A stretch of 64,000 bases of DNA from Bacteroidales bacterium (GCA_017626555.1 JAGAIM010000001.1:55004-119003); one strand, 5' to 3'; counted from the first letter of the stretch, positions 43,070-52,580 are shown. Numbers and translations are program-made. The notes: generated from the letters alone by a model not told the origin.

Positions 43070-44638
43070 TTACTTGTTTTTCACGCAGCGTACTGATGCT
43101 CCGGAGAGGAAGTTACCGTAGGCAACTGAAACCTTCTCGTTGGAAGCATTGTAAAGAGGCATAAAATAGTGATACTGGACATTTTTGAGACTGCCGTCTT
43201 CATTGGTTGTAGCCTGATGCAATGACGAGCCGATTACGTATGACATTACGCCATATATGTCATTGTAGTTGGTCACCATATACGAGCCCTTGGCTGTAGT
43301 GTTGGTCTTGTTTCTTGCACTAGCGAATTGCCAAGGCCAGCCAGCCTCAGTGAGGGCTGCGATGCTTGCACCTTTGATTGTTGCGTCGTAGTATGGTGCA
43401 GCAGTATTGACCAATGCGCTGTTCGAACTATGTCCGACAAGACCTGTCATCTCTGCAACGGTAGGGATATGCCAACCGGTAGGGCAGATACCCTGGCAGC
43501 CTTCGAATGTGCCGGCATTTTCTGCAGTGATCGACTCTACGCCGAATGCTGTTGCTGCATCATAAAGAAGTCCGAGAGTCTCGGCGAGTGCAGGATCTGC
43601 AACCTTCTCTGCATTTGCTGCAGGGTACCAGATGCCGGCATCCTCTACAGGATCGCTTGACACTGTACGACCGCGTGGGATGAAACGCAGGTTCTCTGCC
43701 ATCCAGGTATTTCCGTCTGCGAGTTTTACAGTCTTGTACTCAACTCCATCATACACGAAATATCCTTCATATTCTGTGAACTCTACAGGAAGTTCCTCAA
43801 TTGTGCCTTCACCGTCGAATCCTATCTCACCCTCGTCAGTCCAGTTCTCGATCTCTCCCGATGCGCTTACAATCATATTGTCCTGAATCAGACGCGCGTT
43901 GATGCTGTACTGACCGCCAGACTTGAGGGTCATTTCTGCGAGTGGCTGGGTGATCTTCTTGCCGTTGGAGAGATTAACAATGATTTCGAGTTTTGCTTTG
44001 TCAGGAATGACGATGGCCTGCCATACCTTTCCTGCTGTGGCTTCGTATGCCTTGATCAGAGGCTCGGCTTCAATTACAATGTCAGTATATTTAGTCAATG
44101 CCATTTCTGAAATGTCAAGTCCGGTAACCAGACGGCATCCTCCGATTTCAACTCCTGTCACCTCTGCGCCAGACTGATTGTCAATATTTATCACAAGTTT
44201 GGTCATCAGATGCTTGAAGACCATTGTGATGGCATTTGGAGTAGGGAGAACTCCCTTCTTGACTGCAGCCATAAGATCGGCTTTTGCTATGCCGTCAGTC
44301 TGGTCTTCAACAACGAAATATGCTGTCGGAGTACCATTTGCATTATACGGATAATATGCATATACATCAGCCTCGGAATAAGCGTCAGCATACCATTTGA
44401 GGTCGCCTGAGAATACTGTTCCGTCGAAAGTTAGGGCTGCATTGTCTGCGTATGCCTCTGCTCCGTTCACTTTGGTCATTGTGAATCCGATCTTGTCACC
44501 GTTTTCAAAGTTGACTTCAGTGGCCTTTGTGATGACAGGCTCCACCTGCACCTTTCCCGGAGTCGAAACAGGCTCTGCAGTCTTGTGGCAGGCTGAGATG
44601 GCGAGTGCTGCTAGTGCTAATGTGATGTAACGTTTCAT
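43070..44638 (-). CDS. Fimbrillin-like and FISUMP-domain surface lipoprotein
   Basis: The 522-residue lipoprotein (LAALAISAC) has an N-terminal fimbrillin-family domain (NGDKIGFTMTKVNGAEAY, AYYPYNANG, FKHLMTKLVINI) and a C-terminal FISUMP (Fibrobacter major paralogous) domain (YKTVKLADGNTWMAENLRF, ICPTGWHIPTVAEMTGL, ASVRCVKN). The fusion of the two implies a surface-exposed adhesin or stalk-tip-like role. It is the last gene of the operon with a DUF6850 barrel, a DUF4876 lipoprotein and a TonB receptor (44651-50275), starting 12 nt after the DUF6850 stop. Confidence 0.85.
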   Translation of the reverse strand: MKRYITLALAALAISACHKTAEPVSTPGKVQVEPVITKATEVNFENGDKIGFTMTKVNGAEAYADNAALTFDGTVFSGDLKWYADAYSEADVYAYYPYNANGTPTAYFVVEDQTDGIAKADLMAAVKKGVLPTPNAITMVFKHLMTKLVINIDNQSGAEVTGVEIGGCRLVTGLDISEMALTKYTDIVIEAEPLIKAYEATAGKVWQAIVIPDKAKLEIIVNLSNGKKITQPLAEMTLKSGGQYSINARLIQDNMIVSASGEIENWTDEGEIGFDGEGTIEELPVEFTEYEGYFVYDGVEYKTVKLADGNTWMAENLRFIPRGRTVSSDPVEDAGIWYPAANAEKVADPALAETLGLLYDAATAFGVESITAENAGTFEGCQGICPTGWHIPTVAEMTGLVGHSSNSALVNTAAPYYDATIKGASIAALTEAGWPWQFASARNKTNTTAKGSYMVTNYNDIYGVMSYVIGSSLHQATTNEDGSLKNVQYHYFMPLYNASNEKVSVAYGNFLSGASVRCVKNK

Positions 44639-44650
44639 AATATTGTATTT

Positions 44651-46156
44651 TTAAAATTCATATCCTATTCCTAATGCTGCTGTAAAGCGATTCTTTCCGG
44701 TGATACTGATGAGATTGAATCCTCTGACCCATTCACCTTCCGCTCTGAAATAGATCCCGTTGCGGAGATTATTCCTGACTGACAGTCCCGTTTCCAGATA
44801 AGATGCGGTGCGGAATTCCATCTGACGCTCGTACCATTCCTGCAGTCTGAAAGGGGTGGTCTGCACACCGCTCTGCTCGTTGACAATCCTTTCTGATTCC
44901 TTCACCGATCCGTCTCCGTAAGCGATTTCCACTCCGATATCGAACCGGCCTGTATGTACGGTGGCATCTGCGTATGCCTTCCAGTTCAATATATTTTGGC
45001 TATACAGATATGGATACATCTGAGATGAAAGACTTCTTTCCCATCTGAAATCAGCCCCGGCTCTTAATTCAATGATATCTGTAACGTATTCATATTCAGG
45101 AGATATGGCTGAGTATGCCTTGGAAAGTATTCTGTTGCTTCCGTGATAATGAACTGTTGTTACTCCGTTTTCGGACACTTTCTCAAGAATACTTTCGTCC
45201 ATTCCCAGAGTCTTGTGTGAGAGTTTGATTCTTGCATAGTGTGTGGAACGGATTCCTTTATGTCTGTAGCCGATCTGTCCGTTCACTTCCTGTCCGGGGA
45301 ATCGGAACCATAGGTATTCCTTTTCTCCGACAGTTCCCTGTGTATGGAGATATTCCGCTTCTGCGAAAAGACCCTTGTACTGTATCTGCAGAGCCGCTCC
45401 ATTGTTGAAATCTTTTACAGGGAACCCGTTCACGCCTGGTTCGGAAAGATGGAGTCCGCTACCGCTCCAAACTGAATACACACCGTACATCATACCCTTA
45501 TCGAGAAATGCATAATATGATGATTCGGCCGTACCCACCTGTTCTGCCTTTACGTTTTCGCTTGTCTTGCGGAAGATATAATTTGCTCCGAAAGCGAAAT
45601 CACCGGAATGATACATAAATCCCGGAGCAATGGTCATATCCAGTTTCCAGTTGGTGTGTCTGAGGTCTTTTCTCTTCGACATATTGGCTGACTTGAAGTC
45701 CATAGATGCCCCTATCCTCCAATTATCGGACAGGTCGAATGAAAGGCCTCCGTCGAACGAATATGTCTGAAGAGTCTTGCGTCCTGGGGTGAATTCCAGC
45801 ACATCCACCGGATAGAAGCCCGGGTCGATGAACATAGATCCGCACATTCCGTATCCTTCTGTCTGGTCGAATGAGAATGATCCTTTCAGTGAAATCCTCT
45901 CAAGATGTCTGATGCTGGCCGTGGCTGCTCCTGCGCTCCATCCTTTCTCCGCCTGCCAGGTGTCACGGAACTCCCCGGTCTCGTATTTTCCGTAAGCCTC
46001 TGCGTATGAACGCGATACGCTATCCTGGCGTATGCCGGTGACATTACGTGACTCATTCCAGAAATTATCTCTGACGATTCTTTCGTATCTCTGACCGTAA
46101 GCAGTCAGCCCGAAGAGCGTCAGGCATAGAGCGAATATGTATCCTGCCTTATTCAT
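44651..46156 (-). CDS. DUF6850-like outer-membrane beta-barrel protein
   Basis: The 501-residue protein has a signal peptide (AGYIFALCLTLFGLTAYGQ) and then alternating beta strands with frequent aromatics, ending FTAALGIGYEF, a typical outer-membrane barrel C-terminus. I chose the ATG at 46156, giving an 8-nt overlap with the DUF4876 stop; an upstream ATG at 46189 would mask the signal. It resembles the DUF6850 family seen with DUF4876 proteins. Role unknown; a secretion or assembly pore for the neighbouring surface protein is possible. Confidence 0.75.
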   Translation of the reverse strand: MNKAGYIFALCLTLFGLTAYGQRYERIVRDNFWNESRNVTGIRQDSVSRSYAEAYGKYETGEFRDTWQAEKGWSAGAATASIRHLERISLKGSFSFDQTEGYGMCGSMFIDPGFYPVDVLEFTPGRKTLQTYSFDGGLSFDLSDNWRIGASMDFKSANMSKRKDLRHTNWKLDMTIAPGFMYHSGDFAFGANYIFRKTSENVKAEQVGTAESSYYAFLDKGMMYGVYSVWSGSGLHLSEPGVNGFPVKDFNNGAALQIQYKGLFAEAEYLHTQGTVGEKEYLWFRFPGQEVNGQIGYRHKGIRSTHYARIKLSHKTLGMDESILEKVSENGVTTVHYHGSNRILSKAYSAISPEYEYVTDIIELRAGADFRWERSLSSQMYPYLYSQNILNWKAYADATVHTGRFDIGVEIAYGDGSVKESERIVNEQSGVQTTPFRLQEWYERQMEFRTASYLETGLSVRNNLRNGIYFRAEGEWVRGFNLISITGKNRFTAALGIGYEF

Positions 46157-47372
46157 TGAGCGACTGTTTTTCGGTTTCATAGAAATCATTGAGGGAATTG
46201 TTGGTGTCTGTCAGCACTTCATATCCCGCGGCGGCACTTGCCGTCTCGTCCCGGTGTCTCATCAGACTCCTGCCCATATATATATCGGTCTGAAGCACAT
46301 AGCCTGCATCCAGAGAAGGAGGAAGCCTCTTGGAATTGTTTGCCGATCGTGCATCGAACACCTCCATTGCGTCATAAACCCATTCGTATGGGATTTTTAC
46401 CACATTGTCTATGCTGCTTCCGGGAACAGGGGTTATGTTGTCAGGTATATTGACGAATTCCTGCATAGCAATACCGCGGGCCTTCCATATCACAAGGGTC
46501 GGAGAACTTATGGATAATGTATATGCATTCGCCTTTCCGGTCTTTATCACGACATCGATGATCCTGTCGTCGGAGATGAGGTCTCCAGGAGCAGGGTGGT
46601 ACATCGTGTTCCAGAAATATGTCTGGTTGTAGCAAACGAAATAATCAGGTTTGTTGAGGTTCACTGATAACGGGAACTGCGCCTTGTGGTCTATGGCACC
46701 TCTCAGGCAGATAACGGCATCCTCTCCTGGCTGGAGAGGGAAGTCGTCACCGTCCCCAGGGAACTGCCATACGGCTTGGATAACAGGGAGGAAATCAGGG
46801 AAAAGGCTTTCTCCTGTCGCAGGATCCTTCGATACCCAAGGGTTTGCTCCCGTGGCATTGTTCGGTGACAGGGTTCCGAAGCACAGGCTGTCGAGATACT
46901 GCACGTTGTAGTCGTTGTTGTGCAGGATGAAATACTGGTCACCTTGGTAATCTCCTTCCAGAGGCAGTTTCTTGCATCCTCCGCAGTATAGTTCCTTAAT
47001 GACGATAGAGCCGGCTTTCGAGTATGATAGAGGCAGTCTGAGACTTAGGTCGGTGCCGGAAAGCACCACTTTGTCAGCAGCACCGTTGAATACGTCGGAT
47101 CCGTTGCGGCCACTTAAGTTGATTCTGTACAGACCGTCCGGAAGAAGCAGGGTGAAACTTCCTGAAGCGTCGGTACTGGCAGCATATTTATGGCCGGTAT
47201 TGACCTCCTCTACAAGAGCATCCGAGCCTTCAAGATTGAATCCCTCATATCCTTCCGGATATTGGGCGATGACAATGAGATTGTGCAGAGAGCCCTTGTA
47301 CGGATCGGAATCTCTGATGTCTGCACAGGATGCTGCTGTCAATAAAACCAATATGTATAATATTCTCTTCAT
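46149..47372 (-). CDS. DUF4876 lipoprotein
   Basis: The 407-residue lipoprotein (YILVLLTAASC) begins with an Ig-like domain (LIVIAQYPEGYEGFNLEG, GSFTLLLPDGLYRINLSG) followed by a lamin-tail-like beta region (SIVIKELYCGGCKKLPLEGD, YFILHNND, DSLCFGT). This matches DUF4876. It contains a CGGC pair. It overlaps the barrel gene and lies downstream of the TonB receptor across an 86-nt gap filled with repeat DNA. Confidence 0.82.
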   Translation of the reverse strand: MKRILYILVLLTAASCADIRDSDPYKGSLHNLIVIAQYPEGYEGFNLEGSDALVEEVNTGHKYAASTDASGSFTLLLPDGLYRINLSGRNGSDVFNGAADKVVLSGTDLSLRLPLSYSKAGSIVIKELYCGGCKKLPLEGDYQGDQYFILHNNDYNVQYLDSLCFGTLSPNNATGANPWVSKDPATGESLFPDFLPVIQAVWQFPGDGDDFPLQPGEDAVICLRGAIDHKAQFPLSVNLNKPDYFVCYNQTYFWNTMYHPAPGDLISDDRIIDVVIKTGKANAYTLSISSPTLVIWKARGIAMQEFVNIPDNITPVPGSSIDNVVKIPYEWVYDAMEVFDARSANNSKRLPPSLDAGYVLQTDIYMGRSLMRHRDETASAAAGYEVLTDTNNSLNDFYETEKQSLNE

Positions 47373-47384
47373 TTCTTATTATTT

Positions 47385-47454
47385 AGATATCCCGACTCTC
47401 TTCGTTCGCTCGAGATGACAAACTGTCGAGATCCCCGATCAGGTCGGGGATGAC
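47385..47454. repeat. Two dispersed-repeat units inside the TonB receptor operon
   Basis: On the reverse strand the gap reads GTCATCCCCGACCTGATCGG then GGATCTC, followed by TGTCATCTCGAGCGAACGAA, two related GTCATC units. ATCCCCGA/TCGGGGAT (47431-47438 and 47444-47451) forms a hairpin that may tune expression between the receptor and DUF4876 genes. Confidence 0.7.
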
Positions 47455-47458
47455 GCTG

Positions 47459-50275
47459 TTAAAATTTCAGTCTGCAGGTCAGTCCGTAGTAGAATGTCGG
47501 GGTAAAGATTGCTCCTACTCCAGTCGCCATTGATACGACGTATGGCCTTGAATTGGTGAAGTTGTTTGCAAAGAACGATAGTGAGACGTGATCTCCTATC
47601 TCCTTGGTAATGCTTAGGTTAGCGGACATATATGCTCCGTATCCATCCTGTGCGAAAGTATATGCATTGGCAGATTTGAGGATGAGATTGGCGAAAGCCG
47701 GATCGGCAGCCTCGGCATCGGTGAACGGATGTACATTCCCATCCAGATCCATATATGATACAGGGCGGATGGCCGTATAGGAATTGTCCTGATATATGTT
47801 TCCTCCCGTAGGAGTCTTGTCTGTTTCGCTGACTGTATATGCGTAGTCTTTACCGTTGTACTGCGAAAGATTGCGGCTACGGCGCAGGAGAGTCATTTCC
47901 AGGCGGCAGGTGATGATGAGACGCACTTGCGGTATATGCGTTATGGCCGTGAGGTTGGCGTCGAGATTATGTGTCACTTTTCCGTTGGAAACGGAGTTGT
48001 TGCCAGTGCCGTTTGCGTATATTCCGACAAATTGATAAGAGCGGTTGGCCAATGATGTGTGGGACCATCCGTTCAGATAATATGCCGCCAATTGCTCGTT
48101 GATGTATCGGGTGAATGTATAGGAAGCATCCAGACGGAAGCGGGTTCTTATCGGCTTTATTTCAGGGAAATCTGCGACCAATTCCACTCCGCCTCTCTTC
48201 ACGTCGGCACCGTTGTTCTGCTTCGGCGATCTGGCAAAGGTCCTGTCTGTCACCTTCACGTCCATCTGCGTCCAGTAGTCATCGTCGCTTCCTCGCAGAT
48301 ACAGGAGGCCTGTCTGATTATCTATCTTTATCTGAGGATCGGATGGCATAACGAAGCCTTCAGGACGTTGGAGTATATTGTATGAATATGGTTCATATAC
48401 GTCGATGAAGTTGTACGGATCCTTGGTCACATTGTAGAATCCTGTGAGGGAAAGTTTGGTTCCGAGGATATCCATTTCGACGGCAATTTCGGAATTGCTC
48501 TGTCTCTGCCAACGCAAAGAAGGATTATATGCCATCGTATATGGCTGAGTATAATATATATACGTAGTCTGGTCTCCGTGAGGAAATCCGAAAGTCTGTA
48601 TGTCGCGGTACTCCTGTTTAGGATATAGGATGTAATATGAAGGAAGTTTTTCGGTGATGCCCCATCCTCCTCTGATAGCAAAGCCATCGGCCAGTTCCCA
48701 CCTTGCGTTGAATCTTGGGGAAAGGGTGGTTTTGTTATTGTACAGCGAGTTCCTGATGAATACATTCTCCATTCTCAGACCGGCTGTGAGTTCAAGTTTT
48801 GTCGAAGCGACAGGCACAGTAAGATGCTCCTCAGCATAAACTGAAAGATTGTGCATAAACGGATAATCGGTATATGGTCTTGGCCTGTATCCGTTGGCAG
48901 CAAGGGCAGGATCCTGATAATATTCGCCTTTTCCCACATTTCCGCTTGCCTTCCATTGTACTCCTGCCTTCAGTGAACTTTTTACTTTATCCCATCGCTT
49001 GTGCCAATTGTATTTCAGCGATGCTGCCGCATCCAGTTCCTTGGAATCAACGATTTTGTCAGAGAAGAAGGTTAGCGGCAGCCTGTCGGCGATGAAATAT
49101 CCCTCCAGTTCGGAATGCACTGCCGGCTGATTGGATGCGTAAGATTCGTATTTGTGATGATGGTGCAGATTGTCGTTGAAGTTGACCGAAGCGTCGAATT
49201 CCATATTCGTGATCCAGGATCTGTTCAGGAGCCAGGTGAGGGATGCATTGCCTCGGAATGCATTGGCACGCTCCTTTTCGTATTCGCCTGTGAATGCATC
49301 AGGATCGTCCTTGGAGTTCATTCCACCAATGTTTCCTGTCAGTCCGGCCTCGAATCTCAAGACTTTTGCAAAGGTGTTGCTGTAGCCGGCGGTTATGCCT
49401 GTCCTGGTGTATGATTCGTATGGAGACACCAGTCTGCTTACAGCACGAGCCCATTCAGCACTGATGTTCAGCACTCCGTTATCTTCCTTGAGATTGATGC
49501 CTTTTGATACGGATGTCTGGTATGTGCGCGGATTCACTGAAAAAGTCAGATTCACAGGGGTTCGGCCTTTTCTTGTGTTTATCTTCACAATTCCGCTGCC
49601 CAGATCTCCATATTCTGCCGAAGGCACTCCTGTTATTACTTCAATGGATTCGATGTTTTCGACGGCTACGCTCCTTGTGTCGATACCTTGCATTTCTCCG
49701 AAAGAAGCATTGTTCCCGATTCGCACTCCATCCACTTCCACGGCTGTTCCGAATGAGGCATTGCCGTTGGCCAGGCCACCGTCACGGATAGAGAACGTGT
49801 TTTCGGAAGTAAGGTCGGGATTGACAGTCTTGCCTCCGGGTAGAAGAGCGGCCACATCAGTCATATTCGACAACTGAAGGTGGTTGAGTGCATCTCGTCC
49901 GAGGCTATGCGTGGTTCCGAGTCCATCCTTTGCCTTTTGTGCTGTCACCACCACTTCATCCAATGCAAGCGAGTTCTCGTAAAGTCTGATTTCCAGTCCT
50001 TCAATATCCTTGTTCACATCGATTTCGACGGTAATGCTCATATATCCCAGACAAGATGCTTCCAAGTCATATTTCCCTTGCTGGACATTCTCAAATGAGA
50101 ACTCTCCCTCTGCATCAGCAACGGCCCAAAGATAGTCATCTCCTATCCTGACTACGGCACCGATGACCGGATTGTCGGATCCGGCCTCCATAATTCTGCC
50201 ACTGATCGACCGGTTCTGCGCCTGAGCACAGATGGCAGCAAGTAACAAAACGGATGTTGTCAGGAATTTACGCAT
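47459..50275 (-). CDS. TonB-dependent receptor of the DUF4876/DUF6850 operon
   Basis: The 938-residue receptor has a signal peptide (LLLAAICAQAQ), a carboxypeptidase-regulatory-like domain (ISGRIMEAGSDNPVIGAVV, FENVQQGKYDLEASCLGYM), a plug (DEVVVTAQKA, EVDGVRIGNNASFGEMQGID, EVITGVPSAEYGDLGSGIV) and a barrel ending YYGLTCRLKF. It contains a His cluster, LHHHHK, in the barrel region (about residue 375). It is the first gene of the operon, with no SusD partner, so substrate import is probably not of the SusCD glycan kind. A TAACTTTG promoter overlaps an inverted repeat upstream. Confidence 0.92.
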   Translation of the reverse strand: MRKFLTTSVLLLAAICAQAQNRSISGRIMEAGSDNPVIGAVVRIGDDYLWAVADAEGEFSFENVQQGKYDLEASCLGYMSITVEIDVNKDIEGLEIRLYENSLALDEVVVTAQKAKDGLGTTHSLGRDALNHLQLSNMTDVAALLPGGKTVNPDLTSENTFSIRDGGLANGNASFGTAVEVDGVRIGNNASFGEMQGIDTRSVAVENIESIEVITGVPSAEYGDLGSGIVKINTRKGRTPVNLTFSVNPRTYQTSVSKGINLKEDNGVLNISAEWARAVSRLVSPYESYTRTGITAGYSNTFAKVLRFEAGLTGNIGGMNSKDDPDAFTGEYEKERANAFRGNASLTWLLNRSWITNMEFDASVNFNDNLHHHHKYESYASNQPAVHSELEGYFIADRLPLTFFSDKIVDSKELDAAASLKYNWHKRWDKVKSSLKAGVQWKASGNVGKGEYYQDPALAANGYRPRPYTDYPFMHNLSVYAEEHLTVPVASTKLELTAGLRMENVFIRNSLYNNKTTLSPRFNARWELADGFAIRGGWGITEKLPSYYILYPKQEYRDIQTFGFPHGDQTTYIYYTQPYTMAYNPSLRWQRQSNSEIAVEMDILGTKLSLTGFYNVTKDPYNFIDVYEPYSYNILQRPEGFVMPSDPQIKIDNQTGLLYLRGSDDDYWTQMDVKVTDRTFARSPKQNNGADVKRGGVELVADFPEIKPIRTRFRLDASYTFTRYINEQLAAYYLNGWSHTSLANRSYQFVGIYANGTGNNSVSNGKVTHNLDANLTAITHIPQVRLIITCRLEMTLLRRSRNLSQYNGKDYAYTVSETDKTPTGGNIYQDNSYTAIRPVSYMDLDGNVHPFTDAEAADPAFANLILKSANAYTFAQDGYGAYMSANLSITKEIGDHVSLSFFANNFTNSRPYVVSMATGVGAIFTPTFYYGLTCRLKF

Positions 50276-50292
50276 ATTCTGAATAAGATTAC

Positions 50293-50322
50293 AGCCTGCA
50301 AAGTTATAGTACTCTGCAGGCT
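50293..50322 (-). promoter_or_regulatory. Promoter (-7) within an inverted repeat upstream of the TonB receptor
   Basis: The reverse strand reads TAACTTTG (50299-50306), 23 nt before the ATG at 50275. It lies between 8-nt arms AGCCTGCA (50293-50300) and TGCAGGCT (50315-50322). The repeat may be an operator or may be the terminator of the dipeptidase gene, whose stop is at 50343. Confidence 0.5.
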
Positions 50323-50342
50323 TGATAAATACCTATTTGTGG

Positions 50343-52103
50343 CTATTTTTCTTCGATAGTCTTACCGTGATCTGCAGCAACGGCAGCCTTCCATTTGTCG
50401 GTGTAGCCAGGTTGGGTTATCTTGTCAGGAATGCAGTCGGTGTGTCCGTTGGTCACAAAACTTCCGTCTTCATTCTGAGCCTTCACATTACCGTCGATAT
50501 ACTTTATGAGAAGGAGTTGCTCCAATGCTACCCATTTGTCGAATATCTTCTGAGCATTGTCAACAGAGAATGCTGTAAGATATGCGCGCACGTCGGTATA
50601 TGGATCGACAACAATTCTTTTCCTGTCGTTGCGACGTATCATTCTGCGCGGCTTGATACGGGCTTCTTCGTAAAGTTTCAGGGCTTCTTCATCGGCCTTT
50701 GCTACCGCTTCTGTCATAGATGCTTCCCAAGCGTCTATTTCTGCATCCACTGTCGGGAACATTATGTTGTATGCCTTGTAGCAGGCATTTGCAACGCGGT
50801 TGGTCATCCAGAATGCCGATGTAGGGGAATATGTTATCATATTTCCGTTGCCAACGCGGAAACTCTCAGGAATCTCTGTCGTGCAGGTATAAACGGGGGT
50901 GAGGTATGATGTTGCGGCATCGTCACAACCGAACCAGATAACGCCGCCTATCACGTCAGGGAGCCATCCTCTAGACTGTCCTACGAACCAGAATCCGGTC
51001 TGCTGTGTAGCAATGGCTCTTTCGTTGATATATTTCTTGCCTTCATATTCGAAGCCCATAGGTCTCCAACGGTATGGGAGAGCATTTCCGCCCGCTCCGA
51101 TATCCTTAGTCATATCCATAGGAGTGCCCTCATAATGGTCGCGCATAACGTCGGCTACATTTTTCATAGATATCTTGCGTGCAGGCTTTACGAAAAGAGG
51201 GAATCTCTTGGTCTTGTCCCATCCCATAGCATAGTCGATAAAGTCGTATGCATCCTGAGTCACCTCATTGCCGTTTTCGTCCAGATAGGTGAACTTTCCG
51301 TCACAGAGGATATTGAATGCCGACCACGCACGTGCCTCGCATCCTCTCATTCCGCTGAAATCAAGTGGTGCGTATGCGTCGCAGAAACTGAAATCCTTGT
51401 CTTCACCGCAGAAATATCCTTTTTCACGTGCGAATGTGATTACGTCCGGAGCATAAAGACAGTTTTCCGGATCATCAAGAGGGAATGTGCTGATGCGCGC
51501 CTGATTGGCGTGAGCGCAGATGTATCCGTCCGGAACCCTGCGTGCAACCCATACGATACCTTTGTTGTCCGGTCCTTTTCCGATAAGATCCATCACCCAC
51601 ACCTCTTCCTTGTCGGCGATCGAGAATGATTCTCCGCTTGAATAATAACCGTAGGTGTTTGCAAGATCGACTATCACCTTTATAGCCTCACGGGCTGTCC
51701 TTGCCCTTTCAAGAGCAACATATATAAGTGATCCGTAGTCCATTATTCCTGTCGAGTCCCAGAGTTCGCTGCGTCCTCCGTATGTGGTCTCCGCAATGAT
51801 CAACTGACACTCGTTCATATTGCCTACTCTCTGGTAAGTCCTTGCGATCTGAGGTATTTCACCGAGATATTTACCTGTATCCCATTCATTTATCTTCCTC
51901 ATATCACCTTCATTCCATACTCCTGCCGGAGCATAGTATAGTTCTCCGTAGAGTTGGTGGGAGTCCGCTGCGTATGATACCATATTCGATCCGTCCACGC
52001 TTGCTCCTTTTGTCACGAGGACATTGGTGCAGGCGTCACTTTCGATGCCGGCCGAAAGGGCTGCGGCAATCATAATGATGATTGCTGTTGAAAGTCTTCT
52101 CAT
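50343..52103 (-). CDS. C69 family secreted dipeptidase
   Basis: The 586-residue protein is a peptidase family C69 (PepD-like) N-terminal nucleophile hydrolase. After the signal peptide (TAIIIMIAAALSAGIESDA) the mature protein starts at the catalytic Cys25 in ACTNVLVTKGASVDGSN. Family blocks NMNECQLIIAETTYGG, SFSIADKEEVWVMDLIG and GYICAHANQARIS are present. Release of the new N-terminal cysteine is required for activity in this family. It is expected in the periplasm or outside and cleaves dipeptides. Single gene; no partner is evident. Confidence 0.94.
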   Translation of the reverse strand: MRRLSTAIIIMIAAALSAGIESDACTNVLVTKGASVDGSNMVSYAADSHQLYGELYYAPAGVWNEGDMRKINEWDTGKYLGEIPQIARTYQRVGNMNECQLIIAETTYGGRSELWDSTGIMDYGSLIYVALERARTAREAIKVIVDLANTYGYYSSGESFSIADKEEVWVMDLIGKGPDNKGIVWVARRVPDGYICAHANQARISTFPLDDPENCLYAPDVITFAREKGYFCGEDKDFSFCDAYAPLDFSGMRGCEARAWSAFNILCDGKFTYLDENGNEVTQDAYDFIDYAMGWDKTKRFPLFVKPARKISMKNVADVMRDHYEGTPMDMTKDIGAGGNALPYRWRPMGFEYEGKKYINERAIATQQTGFWFVGQSRGWLPDVIGGVIWFGCDDAATSYLTPVYTCTTEIPESFRVGNGNMITYSPTSAFWMTNRVANACYKAYNIMFPTVDAEIDAWEASMTEAVAKADEEALKLYEEARIKPRRMIRRNDRKRIVVDPYTDVRAYLTAFSVDNAQKIFDKWVALEQLLLIKYIDGNVKAQNEDGSFVTNGHTDCIPDKITQPGYTDKWKAAVAADHGKTIEEK

Positions 52104-52126
52104 TTTGTACTTTTATTATAATTAAC

Positions 52127-52134
52127 TACTTTTG
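52127..52134 (+). promoter_or_regulatory. -7 promoter element (TACTTTTG) for the small periplasmic protein gene
   Basis: TACTTTTG matches TAnnTTTG and lies 41 nt before the ATG at 52176. Confidence 0.45.
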
Positions 52135-52175
52135 TGACGTTTTTCTATTGCAAAACTATAAAATTTTCATCAGAT

Positions 52176-52580
52176 ATGAAATTGAAAATCTGCCTGCTTG
52201 CAGTTTTTACCGCTCTTTTCGTAGTGATCCCTGCTTCCGCTCAGCAGAAGCAGGAACAGCCTGATATTTTCGAACAGGCTGAGATGGAGGCGGACAGACT
52301 TCAGAGAATCCTCGATCTGGAGGACTGGCAGGCGTTTTATGTGGATTCCACCCTCAAGCACGATTTCCCTGCAATGATGGCCGATTATGAGGAACTCAGG
52401 AATTCGAAGGTGTCCAACACATCTATGTATATAGCAGTGCAGGACAAGTGGATGGAGCAGATAGATGCCACCTATAAGAAGATATTCACTGAAGAACAGT
52501 GGGCTGCTTACCTGAAGCAGGGTGCAGGAAAGGCTCAGAAGGCTCGTGCAAAGCGCAGAGCCAAGGCTGAGGGAAAATAA
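52176..52580 (+). CDS. Small helical periplasmic protein
   Basis: The 134-residue product has a signal peptide (LAVFTALFVVIPASAQ), then an all-helical body (IFEQAEMEADRLQRILDLED, MEQIDATYKKIFTEEQWAAY) and a very basic C-terminus (KAQKARAKRRAKAEGK). Length and helical character recall Spy/CpxP-like periplasmic proteins, but I see no LTxxQ motif and do not claim that identity. Start is the ATG at 52176, which gives the signal peptide. Confidence 0.75.
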   Translation: MKLKICLLAVFTALFVVIPASAQQKQEQPDIFEQAEMEADRLQRILDLEDWQAFYVDSTLKHDFPAMMADYEELRNSKVSNTSMYIAVQDKWMEQIDATYKKIFTEEQWAAYLKQGAGKAQKARAKRRAKAEGK

